NCBI GenBank assembly: GCA_964502145.1
Contig: CAZCVI010000056.1
Coordinates: 1 to 48,284, forward strand
From: CAZCVI01 sp964502145
GTDB lineage: Bacteria; Acidobacteriota; Aminicenantia; UBA2199
Direction of reading: 5' to 3'
DNA length: 48,284 bases
Numbering within the stretch: position 1 is the first letter of the stretch; every line of letters starts with the position of its first letter. The notes under the pieces are model-generated. The model was not told where the DNA came from, searched no databases, and worked only from the letters and a program-made list of their open reading frames with translations. Of this stretch, positions 17,798 through 25,200 are shown one piece after another. A program made the position numbers and the translations under genes.

Positions 17798-18996
17798 GAT
17801 GGCACAATCTCCTTTAAGTGCTGCAAGTAATTTTGCGCCGCATGTTGATGCGTGTAAGACTGGATCGTCAGGTAAGAGTGTTGCAGCAGTGCTGCCAGAG
17901 TCTGTGGATCCATTCTCTCCATAATTTCATGCAACAGTAACGCCAGTGGTTCGGCTTCACCTGCCGGGGAGAGGAACCCGTTCTGGCCGTGTTGAATGAT
18001 GCCATCAATGCCTTCGCCATAGGAACCAATCACAATATTTCCGCATGCCATCGCTTCCAGATAAACCAGTCCGAAAGATTCCAGGCGACTGACCATCATG
18101 AAGATATCGCTTTGCAGTAAGGAATCCAATACCTGCTGATGGTGTACGTTTCCTATGAATGAGACGTGTTGATTTATGCCCAGTGATAGGGCCAATGTTT
18201 CTAAGCGTGTGCGTTCCGGCCCATCGCCGATGATCGTGTAGTGCCAATCCAAGGCCCGTGGTAATTGGGATAAAGCAATCAGGTTTGTATCGACATTTTT
18301 GACCGCGATTAATCCGCAGACCGTGATAATGGAAATTTTCCCTTGTGGTTTGGCTGTTTTCCAGCGGTTTAGTTTGGTGAGTGCCAGATTCTTCTCCGCG
18401 ATGATGTGTTCGTCGATTCCAGAAAAGGCAACAAAACGTTTGCTCAAACAATCAGGAAACCAGGCGCCTATTTTCTTATAAATATAGTCCGAACGACATG
18501 CAATCCGTGTAGCCGCGTCTAAAATTTTGCCGCAACGTTTGGTAAATGGGGTGGGATTGGTATCGGAAACATCCGGTGCGGCATGAATGCCAACGACCAG
18601 GGGAAGCTGGTGCCGTTGGCTGTATTGGTAACCGATCTCCAAGCTTTTATTATAATGTGCGACAATAATATCTGGGGAAAAGGAGTGGGTTTTGCTGTAA
18701 GAATCCAAGAATCGGTAGAGGGGATAATAAAAATAAGCGATTTTGGGGATTTTTAGGATGGGAAACACGATGATTTTGACCCCGTCCAGTTCCAACAGGC
18801 GCTGTCGGAACAATTCGCGTTTATGGTTTGTAGTTTTGCGGAATAATTCGCGCAGGTATACATAAACCGGGCGGATGACGAGGATGTTTTCGGTTTTGTT
18901 CCAGTATCTGGTCATGTGGTGTAAGGCAGTGGTGATTTCCTCACCGGAACCTTTAGGCTGCGACGGGTACAAACTGCTGATAAAGAGTATATTCAT
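17794..18996 (-). CDS. Glycosyltransferase family 4 protein
   Basis: A 400-residue GT-B protein starting MNILFISSLYPSQPKGSGEE. The C-terminal donor site shows VSRLESFGLVYLEAMACGNIVIGS, with the E-x7-E pair of GT4. The frame is open to 19056, but the promoter at 19028-19056 lies inside that extension, so only the ATGs at 19011 and 18996 are possible. I prefer 18996, which begins right at the first beta strand. It is the first gene of the five-gene leftward operon. Its stop overlaps the next ATG by 4 nt. Confidence 0.88.
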   Translation of the reverse strand: MNILFISSLYPSQPKGSGEEITTALHHMTRYWNKTENILVIRPVYVYLRELFRKTTNHKRELFRQRLLELDGVKIIVFPILKIPKIAYFYYPLYRFLDSYSKTHSFSPDIIVAHYNKSLEIGYQYSQRHQLPLVVGIHAAPDVSDTNPTPFTKRCGKILDAATRIACRSDYIYKKIGAWFPDCLSKRFVAFSGIDEHIIAEKNLALTKLNRWKTAKPQGKISIITVCGLIAVKNVDTNLIALSQLPRALDWHYTIIGDGPERTRLETLALSLGINQHVSFIGNVHHQQVLDSLLQSDIFMMVSRLESFGLVYLEAMACGNIVIGSYGEGIDGIIQHGQNGFLSPAGEAEPLALLLHEIMERMDPQTLAALLQHSYLTIQSYTHQHAAQNYLQHLKEIVPS

Positions 18997-19027
18997 TGTT
19001 CTGTTTCTCATGGGGACAATATGATCA

Positions 19028-19056
19028 ACTATATATAGAATTAATAAAAAAGTCAA
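19028..19056 (-). promoter_or_regulatory. Promoter of the amidino-sugar operon
   Basis: On the minus strand TTGACT (19051-19056), 17-bp spacer, TATAGT (19028-19033). The expected transcript start near 19021 is 25 nt before the preferred ATG. This drives the five genes down to 14064. Confidence 0.75.
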
Positions 19057-19207
19057 GTGTTAAAGGGAAAATGCAAGGGGTGGATTTTGTGGTACATCTT
19101 TCCCCTGTCATTCAATTCTCGGTTAAATATGCCTTCTTCTGTGTAAAAAAAGGTTTACAACGAGTGGTTTTTACCTGTACAATACCTTCTTCCTTGGTGC
19201 GATGTGT

Positions 19208-19585
19208 CCTTGTAAGGGTGTACTTTGCCATTTCTGAAATGGAATCAGTCATTTTAATGGTGTACTCATTAAATGTTGTGGTGCAATCATTACATGTTGG
19301 GGTGCAATGTCTAATTGCAGTGGTGCAATGTCTAAATGTTGTGGTGCAATGTCTAAATGCAGTGGTGCAATGTCTAATTGCAGTGGTGCAATGTCTAATT
19401 GCAGTGGTGCAATGTCTAAATGCAGTGGTGCAATGTCTAATTGCAGTGGTGCAATGTCTAAATGCACTTGTGAAATGTCTATATGTTGTGTTACAATCTT
19501 CACTTGCTCTACTGAAACGTGTGCTTTCCATCCTAAAGTATCTACTTGCACGGGTGCGATGTCTAAGTTCCGCTCTACTTTGTCT
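19208..19585. repeat. 21-bp tandem array, 18 units
   Basis: Eighteen contiguous 21-bp units can be counted exactly (378 bp). The central units (about 19292-19459) are nearly identical, of the form AATTGCAGTGGTGCAATGTCT, with A/T variation at the second and third base. Units toward both ends are progressively diverged. Because 21 is a multiple of three and the unit has no stop in several frames, at least two plus-strand and two minus-strand frames stay open and give heptapeptide repeats (for example LDIAPLQ on the minus strand or CLNAVVQ on the plus strand). Divergence does not clearly favour one frame, so I do not call a gene. It lies between the amidino-sugar operon promoter and a MITE-like element. 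Confidence 0.9.
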
Positions 19586-19687
19586 TTAAAAATTCGAAAC
19601 AGGTTCCCGATTAACCTGGATTGCCTTTTTTCAAGATCAAGTGAGTGGATTATGTGTGAATGTAATGGGATGTTGGGGCTATTTATT

Positions 19688-19836
19688 CTGGATTCACCGC
19701 CAGTTCTTTGAGAGTACCATAAAATCAAGTGGGAGGAATGGGAATTATGGGAAGAATGGGAGGAATGGGAATTTTATTGTTTATCCCATCATTCCCATAA
19801 TTCCCATTCTTCTCATTAAGTTGGCGGTGAATCCAG
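19688..19836. mobile_element. MITE-like element with 9-bp-repeat hairpin core
   Basis: CTGGATTCACCGCCA at 19688-19702 is a perfect 15-bp inverted repeat of TGGCGGTGAATCCAG at 19822-19836. Between them, at 19729-19818, lies a hairpin of ATGGGAxxx-type 9-bp units with their reverse complements. The element is 149 bp and has no coding capacity. Partly matching ends (GGCGGT-GATT-AGG) flank the related hairpins at about 13903, 33493 and 45514. I know no named family of this form. No clear target-site duplication was seen. Confidence 0.65.
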
Positions 19837-19854
19837 GTTATTTAGATGGCAATC

Positions 19855-20009
19855 GTAGACGCGCCATCCTGGCGCATTAATAAGCGGCGAAAACATGAAC
19901 TTGGATACGATTTCCAGGTGAGTTTCTTGGAAACCGGAAAGAAACTCTGGCAATGCGGAGTTCTTGGAAACAGTGGAATAAAATAATGCGCCAAGGATGG
20001 CGCGTCTAC
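19855..20009. mobile_element. 155-bp inverted-repeat element, copy A
   Basis: Starts GTAGACGCGCCATCCTGGCG and ends with the near reverse complement ...GGATGGCGCGTCTAC, giving terminal inverted repeats of about 20-25 bp. The interior contains further inverted repeats (GTTTCTTGG...AAGAAAC). It lies immediately upstream of the promoter of the toxin-antitoxin pair. Same length and about the same sequence as copies B and C. Confidence 0.75.
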
Positions 20010-20042
20010 AATACACGTATTATTCTTTTTTTTCAAATCGGG

Positions 20043-20071
20043 TTGACAAGTCGCTTATATCTATGTATTAT
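20043..20071 (+). promoter_or_regulatory. Promoter of the phd/vapC-type operon
   Basis: Consensus TTGACA (20043-20048), 17-bp spacer, TATTAT (20066-20071). GAGGTGA lies just before the antitoxin ATG at 20093. It starts 33 bp after repeat copy A. Confidence 0.8.
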
Positions 20072-20092
20072 TTCATTTATGAGGTGATTATC

Positions 20093-20314
20093 ATGCAGTT
20101 GTCAGCGATTGAGTTTCAAAGCAAATGCCTTGCGGTCATAGATCAGGTTATAGAGCATCATGAGGAAGTTATTATTACCAAAAATGGAAAGCCAGTCATA
20201 AAATTTATGGCATTAGAAGAGACCCCAACCCACTCGTTTGGGTATTTGAAAGATTCAGTTAAGATTCACGGAGATATAATAGCTTCTACTGGAGAAACAT
20301 GGGATGCTGAGTGA
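20093..20314 (+). CDS. Antitoxin, Phd/YefM family
   Basis: A 73-residue antitoxin. MQLSAIEFQSKCLAVIDQV and HHEEVIITKNGKPVIKFMAL form the Phd/YefM fold: N-terminal DNA-binding beta-alpha part, with the conserved ITKNGKPV. The C-terminal tail (SFGYLKDSVKIHGDI) should wrap the toxin. The frame is open to 19997, but the promoter at 20043-20071 and GAGGTGA before ATG 20093 fix the start. It would bind its own promoter and neutralise the PIN toxin encoded 12 bp downstream. Confidence 0.92.
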   Translation: MQLSAIEFQSKCLAVIDQVIEHHEEVIITKNGKPVIKFMALEETPTHSFGYLKDSVKIHGDIIASTGETWDAE

Positions 20315-20326
20315 TAGGTTGAGAAA

Positions 20327-20752
20327 ATGCTGATTTTGGATACCCACACCTGGATTTGGCTCATCACAGGCGACGAAAAAATAAGAAAAGCTGGGTTTTT
20401 GCCTGCTATTGAAAAAGCCGAAATGACGAAATCGATAAAAATTCCCGCCATATGTGCCTGGGAAATTGCCATGTTAACCGCAAAGAATCGTTTAAGCGTG
20501 GATGGAGATGTGTTGGATTGGATTAAGCAGGCTTTATCGGCTCCAGGAATAAGCTTGTGCCCATTAACACCTGAGATCGCCTGCGAAAGTTGCAATTTAC
20601 CCGGACATTTTCATGGTGATCCTGCGGATAGGATGATTGTCGCTTCCGCACGAATTTTAAATGGGACGTTGCTAACGTTCGACCAAAAGATCATTAATTA
20701 TGCCCATGATGGGTTTGTTCAAATTCTTAATCCAAAGAAGAACCCGTTTTAG
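20327..20752 (+). CDS. PIN-domain toxin (VapC-like ribonuclease)
   Basis: A 141-residue PIN-domain protein. The acidic site is complete: Asp-5 (LDTHTWIW), Glu-46 (AWEIAML), Asp-98/Asp-101 (DPADRMIVA) and Asp-119 (TFDQ). PIN toxins are Mg-dependent RNases that cut tRNA or rRNA when free of antitoxin. Paired with a Phd/YefM antitoxin, a common combination for the LDTHxW subgroup. AGGTTGA precedes the ATG. The cassette with its promoter is bracketed by 155-bp copies A and B. Confidence 0.93.
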   Translation: MLILDTHTWIWLITGDEKIRKAGFLPAIEKAEMTKSIKIPAICAWEIAMLTAKNRLSVDGDVLDWIKQALSAPGISLCPLTPEIACESCNLPGHFHGDPADRMIVASARILNGTLLTFDQKIINYAHDGFVQILNPKKNPF

Positions 20753-20781
20753 TCGCAATCGTTTCCAATTGGCGTGAATAT

Positions 20782-20936
20782 GTAGACGCGACATCCTTGT
20801 CGCGTTAATAAGCGGCGAAAAGATGAACGTGGATACCATTTCGGGCAAGTTTCTTTGAAATCGGAAAGAAACTCTTGCAATTCAGAGTTCTTGGAAACAG
20901 GGGCATAAAATAATGCGCCAAGGATGGCGCGTCTAC
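20782..20936. mobile_element. 155-bp inverted-repeat element, copy B
   Basis: Begins GTAGACGCGACATCCTTGTC and ends AAGGATGGCGCGTCTAC. Exactly 155 bp, as are A and C. The 25 bp to its left (TTTCCAATTGGCGTGAATAT) also precede copy C, so these two came from a longer shared unit or a duplication. It sits 29 bp after the PIN toxin stop. Confidence 0.75.
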
Positions 20937-21016
20937 GTAGAAGCGACATCTTGTCGCATTAATAAGCGGCGAAAACATGAGCTTAAATACGATTTCCAGG
21001 CAAGTTTCTGGGAAAT
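20937..21016. mobile_element. 155-bp element, truncated copy B'
   Basis: Abuts copy B directly and repeats its left half (GTAG...AGCGACATC, AATAAGCGGCGAAAACATGA, CAAGTTTCTGGGAAA), then ends. The right half is missing. It lies 21 bp upstream of the -35 of the Rpn-family gene. Confidence 0.6.
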
Positions 21017-21037
21017 AATAAATTCCCTTGCCACCTG

Positions 21038-21066
21038 TTGAAATCTTCCCTAAACCATATTATAAT
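21038..21066 (+). promoter_or_regulatory. Promoter of the Rpn-family gene
   Basis: TTGAAA (21038-21043), 17-bp spacer, TATAAT (21061-21066); AAGGAG lies 5 nt before the ATG at 21089. Confidence 0.8.
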
Positions 21067-21088
21067 AAGGATATGAAAAGGAGCGTGT

Positions 21089-22036
21089 ATGAACTTTGCT
21101 GACCCTAAGAACGATGTGGCCTTTAAGAAAATTTTCGGCGACGAAAACAAGAAAGAAATTCTGATCAGTTTTTTGAATAATATCCTTGATTTCGTAGGCA
21201 CTGACAAAGAAATAGTGGATATCTCTATTGTGGACCCTTATCAAGCTCCAAAGCTAGCCGATCTCAAGAACACGTTTCTGGACATCAAAGCAGTGGACAA
21301 ACGCGGTATCCATTATATCGTCGAAATGCAGGTCATCCATGCGGAAGCCTTTGAGAAAAAAGTGCTCTATTATGTAAGTAAAGCCTATGTCCATCAACTT
21401 GAAAGGGGAGATGATTACCCAGCTCTAAACCAAGTGATCTTTTTAGGATTCCTCAATTTTAAACTCTTCAAAGAGAATAAAAATTATGCTACCCGCCATC
21501 TGATTCTGGATGAAGAGACCAATGAGCACCTGTTTAAAGATTTTGATTTGAATTTCATTGAACTGCCCAAGTTTAAAAAGAGCCTTGAAGAGTTAGCCAA
21601 TGTCAAAGACAAATGGATCTATTTTGTAAAGAATGCGGGCAGCATGAGTCTCATTCCGGGTGAGATGAAAGAACCCAAAGAGCTACGTGACGCTTTCGAA
21701 ATAGCCAACCAGCATACATGGACCCAGCAAGAATTGGATATCTATGAAGCCAAAGGAGTATTCATCACCACGGAAAAACAAGTCAGACTGCAAGCTCACA
21801 AAGAAGGACATGAAGAAGGACATGAAGAAGGACATAAAGAAGGACTGATCGATGGCGAAAAGATTGGCATAGAAAAAGGCATAGAAATTGGCATAGAAAA
21901 AGGCATAGAAAAAGGCATGGAAAAAGGTAAAGAGCTAGAGAAACTGGAAATTGCTAAAGCGATGTTGGCGGAAGGTTTACCTATCGAAATCATCATCAAA
22001 ACCACCGGCCTGTCAAAAGAGAAAATCCAAGGCTAA
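21089..22036 (+). CDS. Rpn/PD-(D/E)XK nuclease family (transposase-like) protein
   Basis: A 315-residue member of the Rpn family (recombination-promoting nuclease; the 'putative transposase' PD-(D/E)XK group). The N-terminal FADPKNDVAFKKIFGDE is the family signature. The nuclease core is LDIKAVDKRG-HYIVEMQ with Asp-65, Glu-79 and Gln-81, so it looks active. The C-terminal region has short charged repeats (EEGH x3, then IEKGI/IEIGI repeats, about residues 235-285) predicted to form a long helix, and ends with GLSKEKI. It has its own strong promoter. It is flanked by 155-bp copies B/B' and C. Confidence 0.9.
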   Translation: MNFADPKNDVAFKKIFGDENKKEILISFLNNILDFVGTDKEIVDISIVDPYQAPKLADLKNTFLDIKAVDKRGIHYIVEMQVIHAEAFEKKVLYYVSKAYVHQLERGDDYPALNQVIFLGFLNFKLFKENKNYATRHLILDEETNEHLFKDFDLNFIELPKFKKSLEELANVKDKWIYFVKNAGSMSLIPGEMKEPKELRDAFEIANQHTWTQQELDIYEAKGVFITTEKQVRLQAHKEGHEEGHEEGHKEGLIDGEKIGIEKGIEIGIEKGIEKGMEKGKELEKLEIAKAMLAEGLPIEIIIKTTGLSKEKIQG

Positions 22037-22042
22037 TCCCCA

Positions 22043-22060
22043 CGATTTCCATGGAAATCG
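22043..22060. terminator. Perfect 18-bp palindrome after the Rpn-family gene
   Basis: CGATTTCCATGGAAATCG, 7 bp after the stop codon. It could form a hairpin at the transcript end, but no T-tract follows, so terminator function is only suggested. Between it and copy C (22061-22123) lies the flank shared with copy B. Confidence 0.4.
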
Positions 22061-22123
22061 CCTAATGTAGTGCAAGCATCCTGCGTGTGTTTAATCCCAA
22101 TGGTTTCCAATTGGCGTGAATAT

Positions 22124-22278
22124 GTAGACGCGACATCCTTGTCGCGTTAATAAGCGGCGAAAAGATGAACGTGGATACCATTTCGGGCGAGTTTCTTGGA
22201 AACCGGAAAGAAACTCTTGCAATTCAGAGTTCTTGGTAACAGTAGAATAATATAATGCGACAAGGATGTCGCGTCTAC
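22124..22278. mobile_element. 155-bp inverted-repeat element, copy C
   Basis: Begins GTAGACGCGACATCCTTGTC and ends AAGGATGTCGCGTCTAC, perfect terminal complementarity over about 20 bp, 155 bp long. It ends 6 bp before the stop of the WD40 gene at 22285, so it may also serve as a bidirectional terminator between the convergent genes. Confidence 0.75.
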
Positions 22279-22284
22279 AAAAAA

Positions 22285-25200
22285 TCATCCTTCAACCAAT
22301 TCAGGGAAATCAAATATTGTGATTGTACCATTCATGTTGGCGGTAAATACTCTGGTTGGGTATGCGGGTGAAATATAAACAGAACGTGGTATCCAAGGAA
22401 GAGACAAAGTTTTGAGGCATAGGCCAGTTCTCATGTCCCATATTTTTAATGTGCGATCATCAGACACCGATACCACCCGATTTTCATTTCGATTTAGTGC
22501 GCAGCTATAGACGACTCCTGTATGACCGATAAAGGAACGTCTTTCATTACCGCTTTGAAGGTCCCATAGCTTTAAAGTCTTATTGTTAGATGTAGACAAT
22601 AACCGCCTTCCATCCGATGTCAAAATGCAGCTCAACACAAAATTTTTATGGCCAATGAAGGATTGGATTTCCGCACCACTTTCCAAGTTCCACAGTTTTA
22701 AAGTTTTATCCCAAGAGGCAGACACTACTTGCTTTCCATCTGATGTCAATGCGCAACTAAAAACAACATCCGTATGACCAGAAAAAGATCGAATTTCCTT
22801 GCCACTTTCCACGTCCCACAGCTTTAAGGTTTTATCCCCAGAAGCGGAAACCACTTTTTTCCCGTCCGGAGTTAACGCACAACTAACAACAAAGGATTTA
22901 TGGCCGATGAAAGATCGGATTTCCTTGCCACTTTCCGTGTCCCACAGTTTTAAAGATTGATCACTTGATGCAGAAATCATCCGCTTCCCATCCGGGGTCA
23001 AGGCGCAACTATAAACAGCACCCGTATGACCAATAAAAGAACGGATTTCCTTACCGCTTTGCACGTCCCACAGTTGTAAGGAACCATCTTCAGATGCTGA
23101 GACCATTCGCTTGCCATCCTGTGTCAAGACACAACCCATTACAGAAAACATATGGCCCGCGTGGGGTCGAACTTCATTGCCTGTTTCCACATTCCACCGT
23201 TTTAGCGTGTGATCATCCGAAGCAGATACCAGCCACTTTCCATCATTGGTCAGGGAACAGCTAGTTACAGAAGATTTATGACCGGAAAAGGACCGAATTT
23301 CCTCGCCAGTTTCCACATCCCATAGTTTTAACGTATTATCACTTGATGCGGAAACCATTTTCTTTCCATCAGTTGTTATTGCACAACTCCAGACAGAACC
23401 CTGATGACTATTAAAAGACAGGATTGCCTTGCCGCTGTTTATATCCCATAACTTTAAAGTTCTATCATTAGACGCCGATACCACCCGCTTACCATCCGGC
23501 GTCAGCGCACAACTATTTACACCATCCTTATGGCCTATGAAGGAACGGATTTCCTTGCCAGTTTCCACGTCCCATAACTTTAATGTTTTATCTTCTGAGG
23601 CAGACACCACCCATTTCCCATCTGGAGTCACCGTGCAGCTTCTTACTGACTCTTTATGGCCGTTAAAAGATCGGAGTTCTTTCCCAGTTTTTATATCCCA
23701 TAACTTCAGGGTTTTATCTCCTGATGCATAAACTAGTCGCTTGCCATCCGGTGTCAAAGCACAACCCAATACTATATCTTTATGACCACTGAAGGTTCTG
23801 ATTTCCTTGCCCGTCGCCACATCCCACAGCTTTAATGTCCTATCATAAGACGCAGAAATCACAAACTTACCATCTGGCGATATGGCACAATCCGATACGC
23901 CGTTTGTATGTCCTATAAAGGACCGAATTTCCTTGCCGCTTTCAACGTTCCAAAGTATTAAGGTTTTATCTTCCGATGCAGAAACCACAAACCTTCCATC
24001 TGGTGTTAATGCGCAAGCTCTTACTACATTGGAATGTTTCATATTGGGGCTGCCATAAAAACCCAATAGCTCTTTCCCGATTAATTTTCGGTAATACGAA
24101 AAATTCTTATCTTCGGGGTGAGAGCTGGTACTGTCTAATTGCGCGATATTCTCAAATTGTGGCGCATGAATTTCTACCACCCTTTTTTTTCTCTGGGTTT
24201 CGAACCATTGATTTATAATTTCCTTTTGAACCAACTTCAAAAGTAGTTGGGTGCGCAAATCCTTCAATTCAGAATCCCCTTGTTCAAACTTCTCATAATC
24301 CATATAAGAATTTAGAAATGTGGGCATACTCAATTTTAGAATACTCTCAAACTGCCCCACCATTTTCTTTAATTGTTCTTTATCTAGACTCAACACCGTA
24401 TCTTTCAGATACCGATACACCCAACGCACCGCGTCTTGGTTCCGGTCAATAATACTTTCGATGGGTTTGCGCATGCTTTTCATCCGCACCGTGCGGAAGG
24501 TTTTTTGCAGTAACCACTCCACTTCCGCCAGACACTTCACCCCTAAAAAGTAAATACGATGGGGATAGGAAACCTCCTTAAGCAAGTTCGCTGATTGCCG
24601 TAACACCTCATAACCCGTAGTCAGATCGCTACCTGTGGCAATAGGAATTGTTTCCAATTCCAGAAAGTTCTCTGCGCCCGTACACTTCAGAATCATGGGT
24701 GGTAATGATGGGGGATTCTTTTTTGATTTCTCTACGATGTGATACGCGGCCAAGAATTCCATGATGGTGGAATGAACAAAAACAAAACGATTGGCCCCGG
24801 ATTTCATCAACAAGTGATCGCGAAAAAACCGCTCCCGCCATTGCGCCGCCTCCACTTGTGCGGCTTTCTCATCATAGTTGTAATGCATCCGTTCCTGGAT
24901 AAAGGTGATAAAATAACGGTTCAATATCTCTTCGGTCACGGAACGTTGTACAATGCCTTCCTCATCATCATAAAATAAATTATAACACAATGAAGCCAAC
25001 GCATCATATAAGATTTCGGTCTCTTTGTTTTTATCGAAAAAATCAGGTGCTTTGATTTCTTGGAAAAACAAATCGAGATTTCTATAGGCGAATGAACCCA
25101 TTTTAATATTTTCCCAGGCTTTTAACAGGATAAATTTCAGCAATAAATCGTACATCGGGTAGCGGTGATCGAATTGCTCATAAACTTGGAAATAAGCGGC

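Noticed and set aside
19208..19585. CRISPR array
   Set aside because: Units abut with no spacers, unit length is 21 bp, and no cas gene is in the window.
18996..19728. Open frames across the 21-bp array as a real repeat protein
   Set aside because: Frames are open on both strands only because the unit is 21 bp and stop-free; no frame has clear preference, one runs through a MITE-like end and another overlaps the operon promoter.
21089..22036. Rpn-family gene as part of an insertion sequence
   Set aside because: It is flanked by 155-bp elements, but these are short non-coding inverted-repeat units and no DDE, HUH or recombinase gene or target duplication was seen, so I call it a nuclease gene, not an IS.
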